From: Casuarina equisetifolia
Lineage: Eukaryota; Streptophyta; Magnoliopsida; Fagales; Casuarinaceae
Reading direction: 5' to 3'
Assembly (NCBI GenBank): GCA_028551475.1
Contig: CM052358.1
Location: 26,066,853 to 26,130,852 of the forward strand
Length of the DNA: 64,000 bases
Both the position numbers and the translations under genes were made by a program. Every line of letters begins with the position of its first letter. The stretch's first letter is position 1. The notes below the pieces were generated by a model that had not been told where the DNA came from, ran no database searches, and saw only the letters and a list, made by a program, of their open reading frames with translations. Below, one piece after another: positions 31,948 to 44,358 of the stretch.

Positions 31948-32675
31948 AAACCTTCTACTTTACTCGGTTCCTAGACGCGTGAACCTTTCAACCTGAGCCC
32001 ACAAAGCAACATACACGGCACCTTAATAGCGAAAGCAGCCTGCAAATCTATGCTTTTGACGCGATAGAGACGACCCAGCGCATGGAAGTGATATGAAGAG
32101 AAGCTGCCCTTACTGCAAAGAGGTTCCAGGTAATGGAAAGACAACCTTCGTGTAACGCAATCAACCCGCGAATCTTTTCTCTTTAAACCATTGCGCAGAG
32201 CTTTAGGAAAAGGACTTACTTTTATTTGAAGCCAGTTTGAAGTTTCCCAGCCCATTCCTTTGAACGTTCCGGAATGGTGGATTTCCAAATATGAGTCTTT
32301 TATCCCCGGAATCCAACAACGCCAACATGCGAAGATTGTGGTCCGAAGAAAAGAATCTTCTACTTAAATTTCTTTTTTTGGAGTAACTTTATTGAGATAT
32401 TCATTGGCTAATAACAAAGTGTTACCGAATTTACGGATAATTACATACATGATTATTAATTCCAGTTATTCTGAGAAGGCTTTTCTATTTTACTAAAATA
32501 TTCCATTTCCACTTCCAATAACAAGCGCAATAATAAACGTCCGCGTTTGGTTTGTGGAACTTATACTATTGTCATTGAAAGTAATTTAAAGAGTCTTGTT
32601 GTGATTATTTCATCTTCAATCTTTGAATGAAACTGACATAATTTGAAAACTATTTAAACTCAAAATTGTTTGCTT
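31948..32675 (+). repeat. Dispersed repeat family R3, copy 1
   Basis: Shares with 33498-33925 the blocks cttctacttt, acgcgtgaacctttc, acctgagccc, gaaagcagcc, ggataattacata, and tttgaaaactat in order. Part of the same sequence recurs at 44359-44520. The left block is GC-richer than the flanks. Confidence 0.7.
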
Positions 32676-33497
32676 GGTGCATTCAAAAGAACAGATGGGC
32701 ATGGACCGTAAGTCATAAATTGTGAAATTTGATAGGAAATTTTTCTTTAACAAATATGTTTGTAGCATCAAGTAGTTATGAAGATGATTGTACAATAATA
32801 ACGGACAAATGAACTTGATTATAAAGGAAATGTTTCATCAAGCCTTGTCAAAAAGTTTACTTGCACCTTTTATAATATTTATTGGCAAATTTGATATAAT
32901 TTTGCACAAGGAATATGAACACACCTTACTCTTGCTATGAGTAAGTTGGAAACTTTCTAACCTTGTTTATTTATTTTTTATTTTTATTTGTTTACATAAG
33001 ATTGAAACCTTTTTAATGTCTTTATATGTAAAATGAAAGTTTCATATCAAATATATAATTTTTATAAATTTTAAATAAATAAAATATTTTTTCAACTCTT
33101 AAGTTAATTTTTAAATTGAACTTTTACGTATTTTAATATAATATTAAAACTTAAGTTAAATTTGTTTTACCTTATGCTACTTTAAGCTCAATATTGCTCA
33201 GACATGCATGGGTGTATGTCTAAGAAAAAATCTTTTATTGAATATATAATCTGTAGTTTAAATAAATTAAATATCTCTTGAAATAAGATTTGACTCAGAA
33301 TTTAGATCTTATAATAATCTTCTAACCGTTCCTACAATTAAGACACTTCGTAAAGGCACAGATCCTCCGAAATTCATGCCGAACATGGAGTTCCACTTTT
33401 GACATGGTGGGAACATCTTTTCTTCACCTCACATTATTGGCAGAAGAATCTTTTTGAACTCTTCAGCTCACGTTATTGGCACAATATCTCGAGAAAG
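32676..33497. other. Gap between R3 copies
   Basis: AT-rich spacer. Nothing recognised. Confidence 0.5.
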
Positions 33498-33925
33498 AGA
33501 ATGGAAACCGAAAGCTTCTACTTTCCCTGTTGCCAATACGCGTGAACCTTTCGACCTGAGCCCGCAGAGCAATATCCGATCCTTGCTTAACGAAAGCAGC
33601 CAGCCAACCTATGGTGTAAAGAGGCTCAAAGCAATGAATAGAAACCTTCGGGCAATTCAAGCAACCCACGAATCTTTTTTTTTTTACACCACTGTATTTA
33701 AGTATTGGTTGGTTAATAATAAAGGTTTGACAAATTTAGGGATAATTACATAATATGATTATTGATTCCAATAATTTGGAGTAGATTTTTCTAAATTCAG
33801 TAACAAACATCCATGTTTATTTACCGAACTTATGCTATTGTTGTTGTAAAAAATTTTAAAAGTCTTAGTATTATTTTCTATCATTATAATTTATACATTT
33901 GAAAACTATCTAAACAAAGAAATAT
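33498..33925 (+). repeat. Dispersed repeat family R3, copy 2
   Basis: Direct-orientation partner of 31948-32675, about 1.55 kb away. The duplicated unit includes both the GC-richer block and the AT-rich block after it, so it is one segmental copy, not a shared motif. The overlapping frames 33454-33753 (plus) and 33463-33669 (minus) show no recognised domain. Confidence 0.7.
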
Positions 33926-34604
33926 TTTTGGTTTCTGTATTGAAGAAAAAGGAAACACGACTATTTATATCTACAAGTGGCACTAAAAAATAGTGCAAAA
34001 GGATTGAGGTGTTTCAAATTACTAATAAAGAGTTTGGTCAAGGAGTACTTGGTTCAATTGAAAGAAAGTATTGCAAGGGACTAAAGATTCAACACTTAGG
34101 TATATGAATTTGAGTGCATGCATAAAAATAAAATAAAATTAACTAGTAATTCAACTAAGTGAATCCATTAGGATTGTAGGGTTTGTATTTAGTAATATTT
34201 CTCGGCCTAGATTATTAAGATGCTTTCTTAAGTAGGTGGAGGTTTTACAAAATTAAAAAGTGTAATAATAGCTTGATTTATTAACTTGACATTTGGGGAT
34301 TTAATGCAATGACAAAAAAGATGAATTATAGATATTGCTAATCTTATCAAGCTTTGCAAGACTATTTGTTTGCATTTTTTTTTACAAGCATTATTGACAA
34401 ATTTAGTTGTAGATTGGTATGTCATATTTGAGTAGTAGGTCAAAAGTTTCTTTTTTTTTTTTTGGTGAAAGGTCAAGAATTTAGTAGGCCTAAAGTTGAT
34501 TAGTAGAATTTACTAGCTGAATATGGAGGGATAAAACTAGGCATGTGCAAGTAGCCTACAATTCTCTTCATACACATCAATATAAACATAACTTATTTTA
34601 CTGC
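33926..34604. other. Gap before LINE copy 1
   Basis: AT-rich, with T-runs near 34377 and 34449. No gene seen. Confidence 0.5.
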
Positions 34605-35691
34605 AAACAACTTGGAAATATTTTTTTTTGATGAATATGTGAGTTTATTCATCGAAGAATAAAGAAATACAAAAGCTTAGGGGCATACCCCAGCATTACA
34701 ATTCATTTAAGAGAAAATAGAATTTGGAATTCTCCAACTATGACATAATAAAACATTTGCTTGAGAGAGTTTAATGTTCCTAAATAAAGATGCTCTTTCA
34801 CGAACTACTCTCCTAAGTCTAGCTAACAAAATTGGTATATCAACAGTCTTATTTTGAAAATGTCTACGATTACGTTCAAACCATATACAATAAAGACATG
34901 CTAAGAAAAAAAGTTTAAGAAGCTTTGCAGCCAAATCTTTTCCCTTAGTTGCTTTAATCATCTATTGCAATTCAAAATTCCAATCGTTGATGTCCTTACG
35001 AAGGCCTTGTTGTGCTAGAATACTTCTCCAAATCTGGTGAGTCCAAGTACACTGAAAAAACAAGTGTGATCTACTTTCATATTGAGAGCCACAGAAATTA
35101 CAATACATATCAATTGAGGGGAGCCATCGAAAAACCACTTCTACTGTAGAAAGTTTGTCCCTAGATATGAGCCAACCAATGAAATTATGTTTGCTGATTC
35201 CTCCTGACCATATTAAATTATACCATTCAACCTCAGTATTCACTTGACGTGATTCCTTATATGTTTCTTTACAACAATAAAAAGGTTTGGAAAGTGTAGA
35301 GGTGAGAGTTTGTCGTAGCTTTAGAAGACCTCTCCAACTCCATGCCATATTTCCTTTGATGTCAAGATACATAATTGAAGTTCTCCTACATTTAGTACTA
35401 TGAATCCATTTACTCCATAAGGATAAACTTGGACAATTGATGAGATTCCAAAGTAACCATCCCAATAAAACCTTATTCCATATTTTAAGGTCTAGTAGTC
35501 CAAGATCTCTTTCCTTTTTAGGTGAACAAACAACTTGCCAAGTAACCTTATGAGTTTTATGGTCTTCTGAATTTCCTACCCAAATAAAGTGCTTAATCTT
35601 CTTCTCAATCTCATAAATGGTCTGTTTTGGGAGAAGGAATATTTGCATCCAAAAGGTACAAATAGAAGTAAGAACTAAACAACTTGGAAAT
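34605..35691 (-). mobile_element. LINE (L1 clade), 5'-truncated, copy 1, with target-site duplications
   Basis: The element (34620-35676, minus strand) is flanked by identical 15-bp direct repeats aaacaacttggaaat at 34605-34619 and 35677-35691. A short poly-A tail (T-run 34621-34629) adjoins the lower one. The coding part is the C-terminus of the L1 reverse-transcriptase protein after the polymerase core: MQIFLLPKQTIYEIEKKI, WNKVLLGWLLWNLI, then the zf-RVT domain (ISKHNFIGWLISRDKLST; CNFCGS and SHLFFQC), and FLACLYCIWFERN. A single in-frame TAG at 34962-34964 divides it. It is 5'-truncated by incomplete reverse transcription, as is common for LINEs, and is not autonomous. Confidence 0.92.
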
Positions 35692-37226
35692 TTCTTAATT
35701 ACTTTCTCATAAAGTTGATCATTTTAAAAAAATCTTCTCGAGAGGCATAAAACATCCTTCCGAATTTACACCCACTATTGAGTTCTACTATTTTTTTGGG
35801 GGTTGCGCCCAGGCCACTTCTGTAACAAGTATTAAGAGTTTGGAAAATTGAGATTGTCTAATTTTTTTTCTTTGTAATTTTTATGTAAATATTCTTGTAA
35901 GTTAAAACTAAAAAATTATTATTTTAAGTGTGCTTCTTATAATAACTTTCAAAAATTTGTGTAGTTCTCGATTCCTTTATTTTAATACTGTTTTAGGTAT
36001 ATATTTTTATAATAATTTCAAATATGTGAGTAGTTTTTGTTTCTTTGTTAAATAGTTCTATCTATTCTTTCATAAATGTTGTCGACCAATCTTGCCTGCG
36101 TTTCAATATTGATAAAACATGGAAGGTCAATCTGTGCACATACGTTGATTGTGATTACTGTTCAAGAACTTGCAATAATATATATCCAGTTATGACTGTG
36201 AACTCTATTTTTACATTAGAATTTTTTCTTTTTCAATTTTCCGAACTATATAAAAATCTTCAACATCACATCCCCGGTATGCATCTTTTATTTACTTTGA
36301 ATAGTTTCCCCTATCTCATTAAATCATTTTCATGTTTAACGACAAAGCTGGTAAGAAATGCATTGACGAAATATTACGAAACATTTCTCCTAAGTGATTA
36401 CAGTTGTTGCTTCAGTACTTCATTGTATTACTCATAGTTGAACGTTTGCCGGTTTGCGTGCTTCTTTTTCTTTCGCCATGTCCTACACTTCCCGTGAATG
36501 AAGCTAAATATTTGAAAAAACAAGCTTTAACTTTCCACATTACTGGTTCCCGTGAAGTGATAGCAATTTCCATGTCCTCAAAAGAAGAGATGAGACGGAA
36601 ATTTAGCACCCTCAACTCTGCTTTTCGTTCGTAGTGGGAGATTACTGTCTTAGCTTTTGACGCGTCTTTGGAGAAACACAAGCCTAATTTTTAAGTTAGG
36701 ACCCCTATACATTAAGTTGCGAGCTTGAAAGTAATTTTTATAAATAGTAATACTTATAAATCGAGACATCGAATAAAAAAAGTAAACATAAATATAAAAT
36801 ACATGGAACAGCATATACATTTAATTTTATAGTAGCCTACATATCAAGCTACCAAATAACATCGAATAACATCAAAATAGACTACTTTAAAAGTTCTCCG
36901 TAACATTATGATTGACGGTCGTTGAAAAAGCACTGAATGTTCACTCATCAAAATTGATAATATAAAACATTTCATTACATTAAAATTGAAACAGAATCAA
37001 TGTAAGAAACTATGATATACATTCAGTCATATTATGCTAAACAATATTATGATGCTGCAACAAGAAAATTCAGATCCTGTCTATAAGCCTATAGAACTTG
37101 CGTAAGTAGTATTTAAACATGAAAAGTAGTGGAATCATGAAGAAGAGGAAAAAAAAATTGAAAGAAGGAAACGAATAAATGAACCAGCAAGCAAATCCAA
37201 CGGCATCTTGATCGCTGCGTACATCT
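35692..37226. other. Gap, nothing recognised
   Basis: AT-rich at both ends. A GC-moderate part (36410-36680) has overlapping open frames on both strands (36404-36634 plus, 36412-36681 minus) without family features. It may be an old exon but cannot be supported. Confidence 0.4.
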
Positions 37227-37560
37227 CTAGTTGTTTAAGCTGTTTGTCCTCTTGCTTGGTCCCGAGGGGGGTCCCATGGGAAGATTAACCAGAACCAGTG
37301 GCCCATATTTCCAGGCGAGTCTTGGAGCTGTGGAGCCGAGCTTGGGCTTGCTGCATTCCGCGTCAGCACATGGCCAGACACGACGAGAGTCTTTCTCCAT
37401 AGGGTAAGCCACAACCATGTCATCTCCGGAAAGCCGAAGAACGGGGCCGGCTCGTCCGTTGGAAAGGTCAGGAGCCTGGCTGATGAGAAGGACGGAGACG
37501 ACATCAGAAGATAAGCGAAGAGCAATATGGCAGCGAGGTGAAGCGCGTTTCCGTTTGGTT
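37227..37560 (-). pseudogene. Possible IDA-like (IDL) signalling-peptide precursor relic
   Basis: One minus frame ends, before TAG at 37227-37229, in LPMGPPSGPSKRTNSLNN. This resembles the PIPPSAPSKRHN-type C-terminal motif of IDA/IDL peptides, which are cut from a secreted precursor and bind HAESA-type receptors to control abscission and stress responses. A neighbouring frame, upstream on the same strand, carries a typical signal-peptide core (LHLAAILLFAYLLMSS followed by SFSSARLL, about 37470-37546). The two parts are in different frames and no ATG precedes the hydrophobic core. Either a frameshift and start loss have killed the gene or an intron joins them. A TATA box (37665-37672) lies at a suitable distance. 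The short motif match keeps this tentative. Confidence 0.42.
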
Positions 37561-37664
37561 GTGCCGTTAGGGATTCTGAGGGAATGCGGTGGGTGCTCTT
37601 GTCTGGTGAAATGAGAGCAATGAGAATGGCTACGACGGTGAGGAAAGGGGGAGGGTTTAGGGAA

Positions 37665-37672
37665 TTTTTATA
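37665..37672 (-). promoter_or_regulatory. Candidate TATA box upstream of the IDL-like relic
   Basis: TATAAAAA on the minus strand about 120 bases before the signal-peptide-like segment. The local GC content then rises, as at a gene start. Confidence 0.4.
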
Positions 37673-37711
37673 GGACAAGAAGGTGGTGTTGAAACGATCA
37701 GCAATCTGCAC

Positions 37712-38280
37712 GTCGCGTCGATGAGTTCGAAGTCACTGACGCAATTTCACACGCCGCGTGACTTCCTACAGGGTTTGCCGGACACATTTTCTTTACTCTT
37801 CTTTTTGACAAACTCGACCATGCGAGTCAAGAAGTTCTTAGGGACAGCATGATCTTTGTTATGGATGCTTCAATGATTTTTAGTTGGGATTTTTATAAAT
37901 AATAATATAATCTTGTAGAAACAAAATAACATAACGTATTCACAAAATAATAAAAAATTACTTTATAAATAGTAATTTTTACTGTTGGAAATATGAATGA
38001 GTAAAAGTGCATACTAGAATCAAAGCAATTATTGATGATCCCGCCTTATCTTACTTGGACAATTTTTCTATACACCGTCTGCATGAAATAGGTGATAAGC
38101 ATCCTTCTATTGCCTTTGAAAGGTGCTGTTTGGAAATTTTCTACCCGTAACCCATTTCAGTCGTTTGCATATGGTTGTTTGTCACCCAAGGCTTAAAATT
38201 AAACAAAGTTTGACTCAAGCCCGGTTTCGAAGTCTACAACAGTAGTCTCTCATTGGAACACTCACCCCCCAGCAGCAGTA
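37712..38280. other. Gap, nothing recognised
   Basis: Upstream flank of the IDL-like relic. No gene or repeat partner found. Confidence 0.5.
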
Positions 38281-38702
38281 CCATTTGAACATTCATAACA
38301 TCGTAGAATGAAGTTTTTAAAATTAAGGATGAAATTAATCTTATTTTTATAATAAGTCACATAAAAACGAAATAATTGGAAAGAAAGGTTGGTGGCATCT
38401 TCCTCTAAGATAAGAATCATGCCTTTTGGCTAGATGGACATGCTTTCTTTTCGGATATTATATGATAACCCTTTTCCCAAACCAAGCAAAGTTCGCTCTT
38501 TCATCGACTTTGTGTGTTATCATCTTGGTTGGACGGGCATACACATAAATGTATGATCTGTGTTCGCCAATGTAATTGCATTTATTAATTTGATATAAGT
38601 ATATCATATTGTTTGTTATATGATATCATGAGATACCCATTTTATCTTTTAATACAATAATAAAGTACAACCAAATGCCATCATCAAGCTTTGTTAAAAG
38701 GT
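38281..38702 (+). repeat. Segmental repeat R4, copy 1 (partner 51094-51538)
   Basis: Shares with 51094-51538 the blocks aacattcata, gaatgaag, tggttatcatcttggttgga (here ttatcatcttggttgga), catacacata, and caagctttgtt in order and orientation. Confidence 0.65.
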
Positions 38703-40032
38703 TTATATATATATTGTGTAACTCAAAATAATGGGGGCTTATAGGGTTGCTAAAGATATAATGGAAAGAAAACCTAATCCTTTCATAAAATGTTGGCTCA
38801 AAGGGTATAAAATTTATTATCTTATAAACATGATTTTTAATAACTTTCTTAATAACATATAATTGATTGGCTAAATCTTCACACACTTCCCACCATGATG
38901 AAGTCATTGGCCCCATCTTATTAAACCACCTCTTGCTATAGTACGTGAGTCATGCCTAGACTTTGCCAATTGGAGTCCATAGGAGTACTGAGAAAATCCT
39001 ATCTTTGATACCATGCCACAAACACATGAAAGAAAGAAAGGAAAGAGAGAAGATGCCAACAAATGAGTGGATTCAAACATATTGAATTTGCAATATTAAT
39101 TAGAGCTATATAATGTTATACATATGTATACAAGCCTAAACCTAAGTTTACAGGACAACGAATTGAAAGCATATTTAAGAATATTAATACAACCAAGAAA
39201 CCTACCATAGTAAAGAAACCCAATATAATTAGAAAATCCAATATATTGTGATTGACATATATTCATTAACAACAACTTAAATGAATGACTCATGGAGTTT
39301 GATTAAGTTTCCAAATGTTAACAAAGACCCAAACTAAGATTATACACCTTTCAGGATTGTAGAACATCTATTATTTATCGGAATTCTCAAATAATGAAGA
39401 AAGTTGTTCACAGAGGTTGCAAATTTTTCAATAGACTTCCGAACAAAGAAGTTTAGAATCACTCAAATTTCAGTATCATGATTGCAAGGCTGAAGAAGTT
39501 TCCAAGAAGACGTAAGAATCAATTGTCTTAGTATTACATTAGGTGATAAAATCGTTCGCAATGATTGCACATTAAGCATCATGCATCCATGCATTTCACT
39601 GAAGAAAGAAAACACAACAGTGACCTCGAAGTTGGAAAAATGGACAGCAAAGTGGATTACCACAACAAGATTAAGATTGTCTTAATTCCTATAAGTTAAT
39701 CATTTTGTTAGTTTCACGTGGATTAGATTAATGTTTTGTCTTTGTAGGATTTTATCTGAGATTTTGATATCTGGAGAATAGGGGAGGGATTTTATCGCAA
39801 TAAAATATGTTTGATGAGAAAGGGGAAGTTGCAGATATCTTTCGGAAAAGCTTCCGAAATTTACGGCCGGATATTCCACGTAACCGCATGAGTCAACAAG
39901 TTTGACGGCATGTGATCTTCTGTGTCATGATGGATTAGCATCATGATACTTTATTAATACTGATAATTATACTATTCTCGATTTTCGTAATTCTTTTTTA
40001 CTTTCCATCTTCGTCCCTTGGTATGCAGTTTC
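38703..40032. other. Gap, nothing recognised
   Basis: 1.3 kb of AT-rich DNA. Minus frames of 60-96 codons (38626-38916, 39096-39293, 39463-39663) have no recognised features. Confidence 0.5.
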
Positions 40033-40150
40033 CTATATCCACTTTTATTCTTTTGATCAATCCCTAGAATATGCTTCTTTGCTATTTCTAAAGAAAGATC
40101 GTTGATAAACATGTCACTAGAAAACCAACATAACCATAAAGCACAAACTG
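40033..40150 (+). repeat. Short duplicated segment R5, copy 1 (partner 43271-43388)
   Basis: About 118 bases shared with 43271-43388: ttgatcaatcccta, atatgctt, tttgctatttctaaa, cctagaaaaccaacataac (here with cactag). It lies directly left of R2 copy 2. Confidence 0.75.
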
Positions 40151-40205
40151 ATTGAAGCAACACTGAATAAAGTATAACCTGTGCCTACCTGGTCATTATT
40201 ATTTG

Positions 40206-41283
40206 TTCAAGTTCTCCGGTCGGAACCACCATCTCATTAGGAGGACAAGCTGCGCATGAAACGTGTTTCCGCATTTTGACACGGCTGCAGCTGACGTGGG
40301 GTGGAGGTGTTAATCTGATAGTCATGTTTCTGAGACCGTAATGCACGACCGACACACGTGGTTTCATATGTTCTGTGTCTTGAACCACAAGATGGCGATA
40401 GACCATATTTGCTGAGGCCTTCACGGAATTCAGGCTATTTCACATGCCCATCATATATAACATTGCATCCATTTTGGTAGGGAGTTTCTGCAAGGGTACA
40501 AATCCATTCAAGTTATTTCTCTCTCACATTAATACTGTTGGGCTTGGTCTTCCATTTGAGCAACGTGGTACATAGTTGAACGGCCTGTTTTAGCAGTTTG
40601 GCCCCTAAGGAGCATTGGCAACGTAGGGATGGATGGAATCAAAGATAGAGGACAAATGTAAAATGAGATGACTATTTGATTTATGAATCCGAGGAAACTT
40701 TATCATTACTTGATGCAGGGCTTCTGTTTTGTTCATATCAGTCATCTGCATGTAATGATTATACCGTTAGTGTTGATGAATCTAAACATACCTATTCTAG
40801 TGAGTGTCGTGCATTATTAGGATTATTATTTTTTTGATGGAGGCTTGTTGCCTACTCCATAAAAAGCAAAACACGACATTATCCAGAAGACACCTGATTA
40901 ATCCCTATCAAACATTAATAAAGAGAGAGGAAATCTGTTACTACCAAAACAAAAGTTCTACAAAACACGCACCGTGAGTGTGTGGGTACACAAATTTGCA
41001 CCATTTGCTAGATGCAGGGTATTGGTGGACTTTTTATTTTCTCATAAATGCCAACAACTGCATTTTAAAGCGGCCACGTCTCAAATTTTAGAAGACATGC
41101 AACGTCAACATAAAATCATATATACAAGTTTTTTATTTCTTTATTTTTTATATTACAATTCTTACCGAATTTTTAGTTCACTCTTTCCTTTTCATGTGAG
41201 CAGTGATGTACTTGAAATTAATAAACAGATCATTATCCCCTTATAAATGACAACAATTGTTCTTGCCTTTATTTAAAGTAGTC
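40206..41283 (+). repeat. Segmental repeat R2, copy 2 (partner 12340-13480)
   Basis: Same orientation and block order as copy 1. The opening ~350 bases are about 85 percent identical by eye. Contains gcagctgacgtggggtg, a TATA-like catatataac (about 40450) and gggcttggtcttccatttga. No gene follows within the copy. Confidence 0.7.
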
Positions 41284-42397
41284 AAAAAAGATTTTTATTA
41301 TTACTTTTGAGGTTGTTGTAACTGGTTCTCTTTCATTATTATTTACTAAGTGAAACAAAAGATTTTTATTACTGCTCTATTACGCCTCATGAATGGTCCA
41401 ATGGGCCATAGAGGAACTCTTTTCCGTTTTTTATTTGTTGAATTGAAGAGGTTCATTGATTGAACGTGACCAAAATGCACTAGTTAAAACTTACTCCACC
41501 ACATCTTTGGGAGTGTTCATCACTTGGTTATGATACCAAAGTAGAGAACTACATTGCATATACATTGAGAATAAATCTGAAAATCTAGTGTGATTCCTAT
41601 AATCAGGAAAGCCAGTAGGCCAATACTTCCAGTTACAGGTGGCAGTATAGGTAAAGCACTCTCAAATACGTTGCTTTGCTGTAAGAAACCAATCTTTGGT
41701 TAACAGTTCAATAAAAGAAGAAAGCTAAAATAAATCTTCAATTGACGACAATCTGACAAGACATCCACTAATCATATAGGTTGGTCTAGAAATAGAAGTC
41801 TGAAAGTTATTCCTATTTTCACTTTGAAGACTATAGTAGCTTCTAACATGTACTCAAAGTGGTAACTTGATTCAAGGCTCATCAAAAGAGCTTCAACTCT
41901 TCCCAGATTGGGACCCACAAAGATAAAAGCATCAACAAAATGTCCTTTAAAATGTGCTTTGTCTGGATCATCATATCCTCTGATTCCATTATCCGATCAA
42001 CCAAAAACTGGTCGTAAAACGGAATCACCATTTTCACCAAAGGGGAATCCTGCCACTCCAGTCACTCACACAACAAAGCCATAGACGTTAATAGTAGCTA
42101 GGTTGATTTGGAATAAACGGTAAACGGTTTTCGGTTAAGGAAGATACATTACTATCTAATTAAACATATCTTATGACCACAATGCTGAAGCCTTGTTGCA
42201 TTTTGAGAGAAGGAAGGATCGGTGGCTGGAAAAATTTTATATTATTTTTCTTCAGCACGGACGAGTCGTATAGTGGGCCTTAGAGGTACGTTTTCGTGGG
42301 TTTGAAAGGGCCTTAGAGGAGCGTTTTCGTGGGGCCACTTCAACCACATGGTGTCTTGAGCTTTGCCGCACATATGGTAACCTGAGCTTCATCAAGG
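41284..42397. other. Gap with a possible antisense coding relic and a short tandem repeat
   Basis: On the minus strand about 41800-42010 is open for some 70 codons (reading GYDDPDKAHFKGHFVDAFIF) but has no start and I cannot name a family. A 34-bp tandem repeat at 42274-42333 is listed separately. Confidence 0.35.
42274..42333. repeat. 34-bp tandem duplication
   Basis: gggccttagaggtacgtttt and gggccttagaggagcgtttt, each followed by cgtggg, start 34 bases apart. Confidence 0.9.
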
Positions 42398-43045
42398 TTT
42401 GTTCACTATTCCTATTCTACTTTCTTTTGTTTTAAGATACTTTTATTCTATTTAGTGGTTTTTTTTGTTTTTTTGGTTGCAAAATGTTGACAGAGTTGAA
42501 TTTTGTGCTTGGATGAGATTGTATTAAATCTTATATTTATACGTACTTTTAATTGTAACCTTATTTGTCTAGAGTTTTTCCCCTCAAATTTATAACATTG
42601 TCAAATTGTTATCATGTTTTATAAGTTATTTTGTTTAAAGGCCTTAAATGTTACATAATTTTTATTTTACTGTTTCATGACTGTCTACTAACATTTTATA
42701 TTACAAGTTATGTTAAAAATATATACAAATAGATGTTCAAAGATTAGAATGGCTTTTGAAAACTGATGAGGTTAGTTCCATAGTGTTTGTCATCATCTTT
42801 CAATTTTTGCAAATGCTAAATATGATGTTGATAGAAATATCCTCAAGAAACACTTGATCAATTAGATGGCATATAAGAATTGTGCAACAAAGATAATAAT
42901 TATCTTCAAGGTCAATTAGTTTTTAAGAGAAGTTTAAACCACAATTCTTTACAAACTGTCATGAAATTCTAGAAGATGTATTATACTATGTTTGTATAAA
43001 AATCTTTCAAGATATTATATGTATCTTTAGCAATTGTTTTTTTTG
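42398..43045 (+). repeat. Dispersed repeat family R1, copy 3
   Basis: Matches R1 copies at 8063-8735 and 11408-11920: ttcctattctactttcttttg at the start, tacgtacttttaattgtaac, tagtgtttgtcatcatcttt, tgtcatgaaattcta and a final tatctttagcaattgtttt. Located 31-34 kb from the other two. Confidence 0.55.
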
Positions 43046-43270
43046 TTGCATATAATTTTACCTCTTTTGTGCCTAAGTAAATTTATGAGGCATCTATTTA
43101 TTTATTTTTTAGCTTTTTCTTGTTTACTTAAACTAAACAAGACTTCAAAGAGAACCTCACGTTTTCCAAAAGTTCTTGTTGTAAGTCTAGTTCTCTACAA
43201 AACCTTACTCTCTCTACATCTTTATGAATGATCATTAATTTTCCCATATTGCTTTGTAAAGAAAATTTCT

Positions 43271-43388
43271 CATATCCCCTTTATTCCTTTGATCAATCCC
43301 TAAAATATGCTTTTTTGCTATTTCTAAACAAACCAATCCTTGTTAAACATGTCCCTAGAAAACCAACATAACCATAAGGCTCACGCTG
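43271..43388 (+). repeat. Short duplicated segment R5, copy 2
   Basis: Partner of 40033-40150, with the same orientation and few differences. The flanks do not match beyond this unit. Confidence 0.75.
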
Positions 43389-44358
43389 CTAATGGTTTAA
43401 CAAGAAATGAACTCATCAAAGATAGGCTTAAAAACAAAGTCTGAAGGTTTTTCCCGTGTTTATAATAAAGACAACACTAATTGCTTGCATTCGTCTACCT
43501 GGATGTAAAAGGCAATAAGGTAAACAAGTGCCTCGCCTGGCTGTGTTGATGCTACTCTCTAACTCCTACCGATATCAATGTTTGCGTTTATATTAAAATG
43601 TTAACAGCTATTACTCTTACTTCTGTCAAATGCTATTCTCTGCCAAGCTGGCTGTTCAAAACGCAAAGGAACAACACATTTTGGTGTACTCAACGCAGGA
43701 TATGGACTATTCTGCGCCGCCTTATTCTTCAAAAAGCAGCTCCGGAAAGCACCAAAATACAGAAGCTGGTTTGGAGATTTTAAATCCGATAAGGAACGCA
43801 GAAAATGCTTCATCATATTTTGGAAGAAGGCGGAGGGCAGCAGACAAAGAGTTCTCTGACGAGAATCTGACTGTTTGCCCACAGAATAATCTGTACCCAA
43901 AGAATCAGCAAGGAAGAGGAAGAATCTATCACTTCAGCTAGAATAAAACCCAAAAGAAAATCGTACTCCTCGGCGAAGAGGTTTTCTGAGATCAGTGCTA
44001 TTCTCTTGTAAACTTACTTGCAATTTTTCTTTGTACTAGATGTGGAGTATTGTTGTGTAAATTGTGCAAGTAAACCCTTGGATTTTATGTATTCGTTCTA
44101 GGGTTTCCTAAGTTGGTAAATCTCCACTTATAACCCGCAATTATGAGGGGGATTTGTGCTGTTTGAGCGGTCGTAATTGATTGTGGATTCTTTTCTTCTC
44201 ATTTGTCCGAAGAGACCATGTATGGTGGAAGGAAGATACTCCAAGTAAAACAAACTGCGTTATGGATTAATAAGGGAACTTTTTTAGCTTATGGTAATTT
44301 TAGCTTCTACTTTACCAGACAATTTATCAACAAAGAAAAGAGAACGGGAACATGGGAG
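43389..44358. other. Gap, short unrecognised frames
   Basis: Overlapping open frames at 43601-43941 on both strands lack recognisable domains. The moderately GC-rich stretch may be an old exon, unproven. Confidence 0.4.

Noticed and set aside
36404-36681. Overlapping frames on both strands
   Set aside because: No recognised motif, start context or exon partner; kept as a gap note.
37235-37711. 158-codon minus frame taken as one protein
   Set aside because: Its first Met lies upstream of the likely TATA box and its C-terminal part is out of frame with the peptide motif; only the signal-peptide-like core is used.
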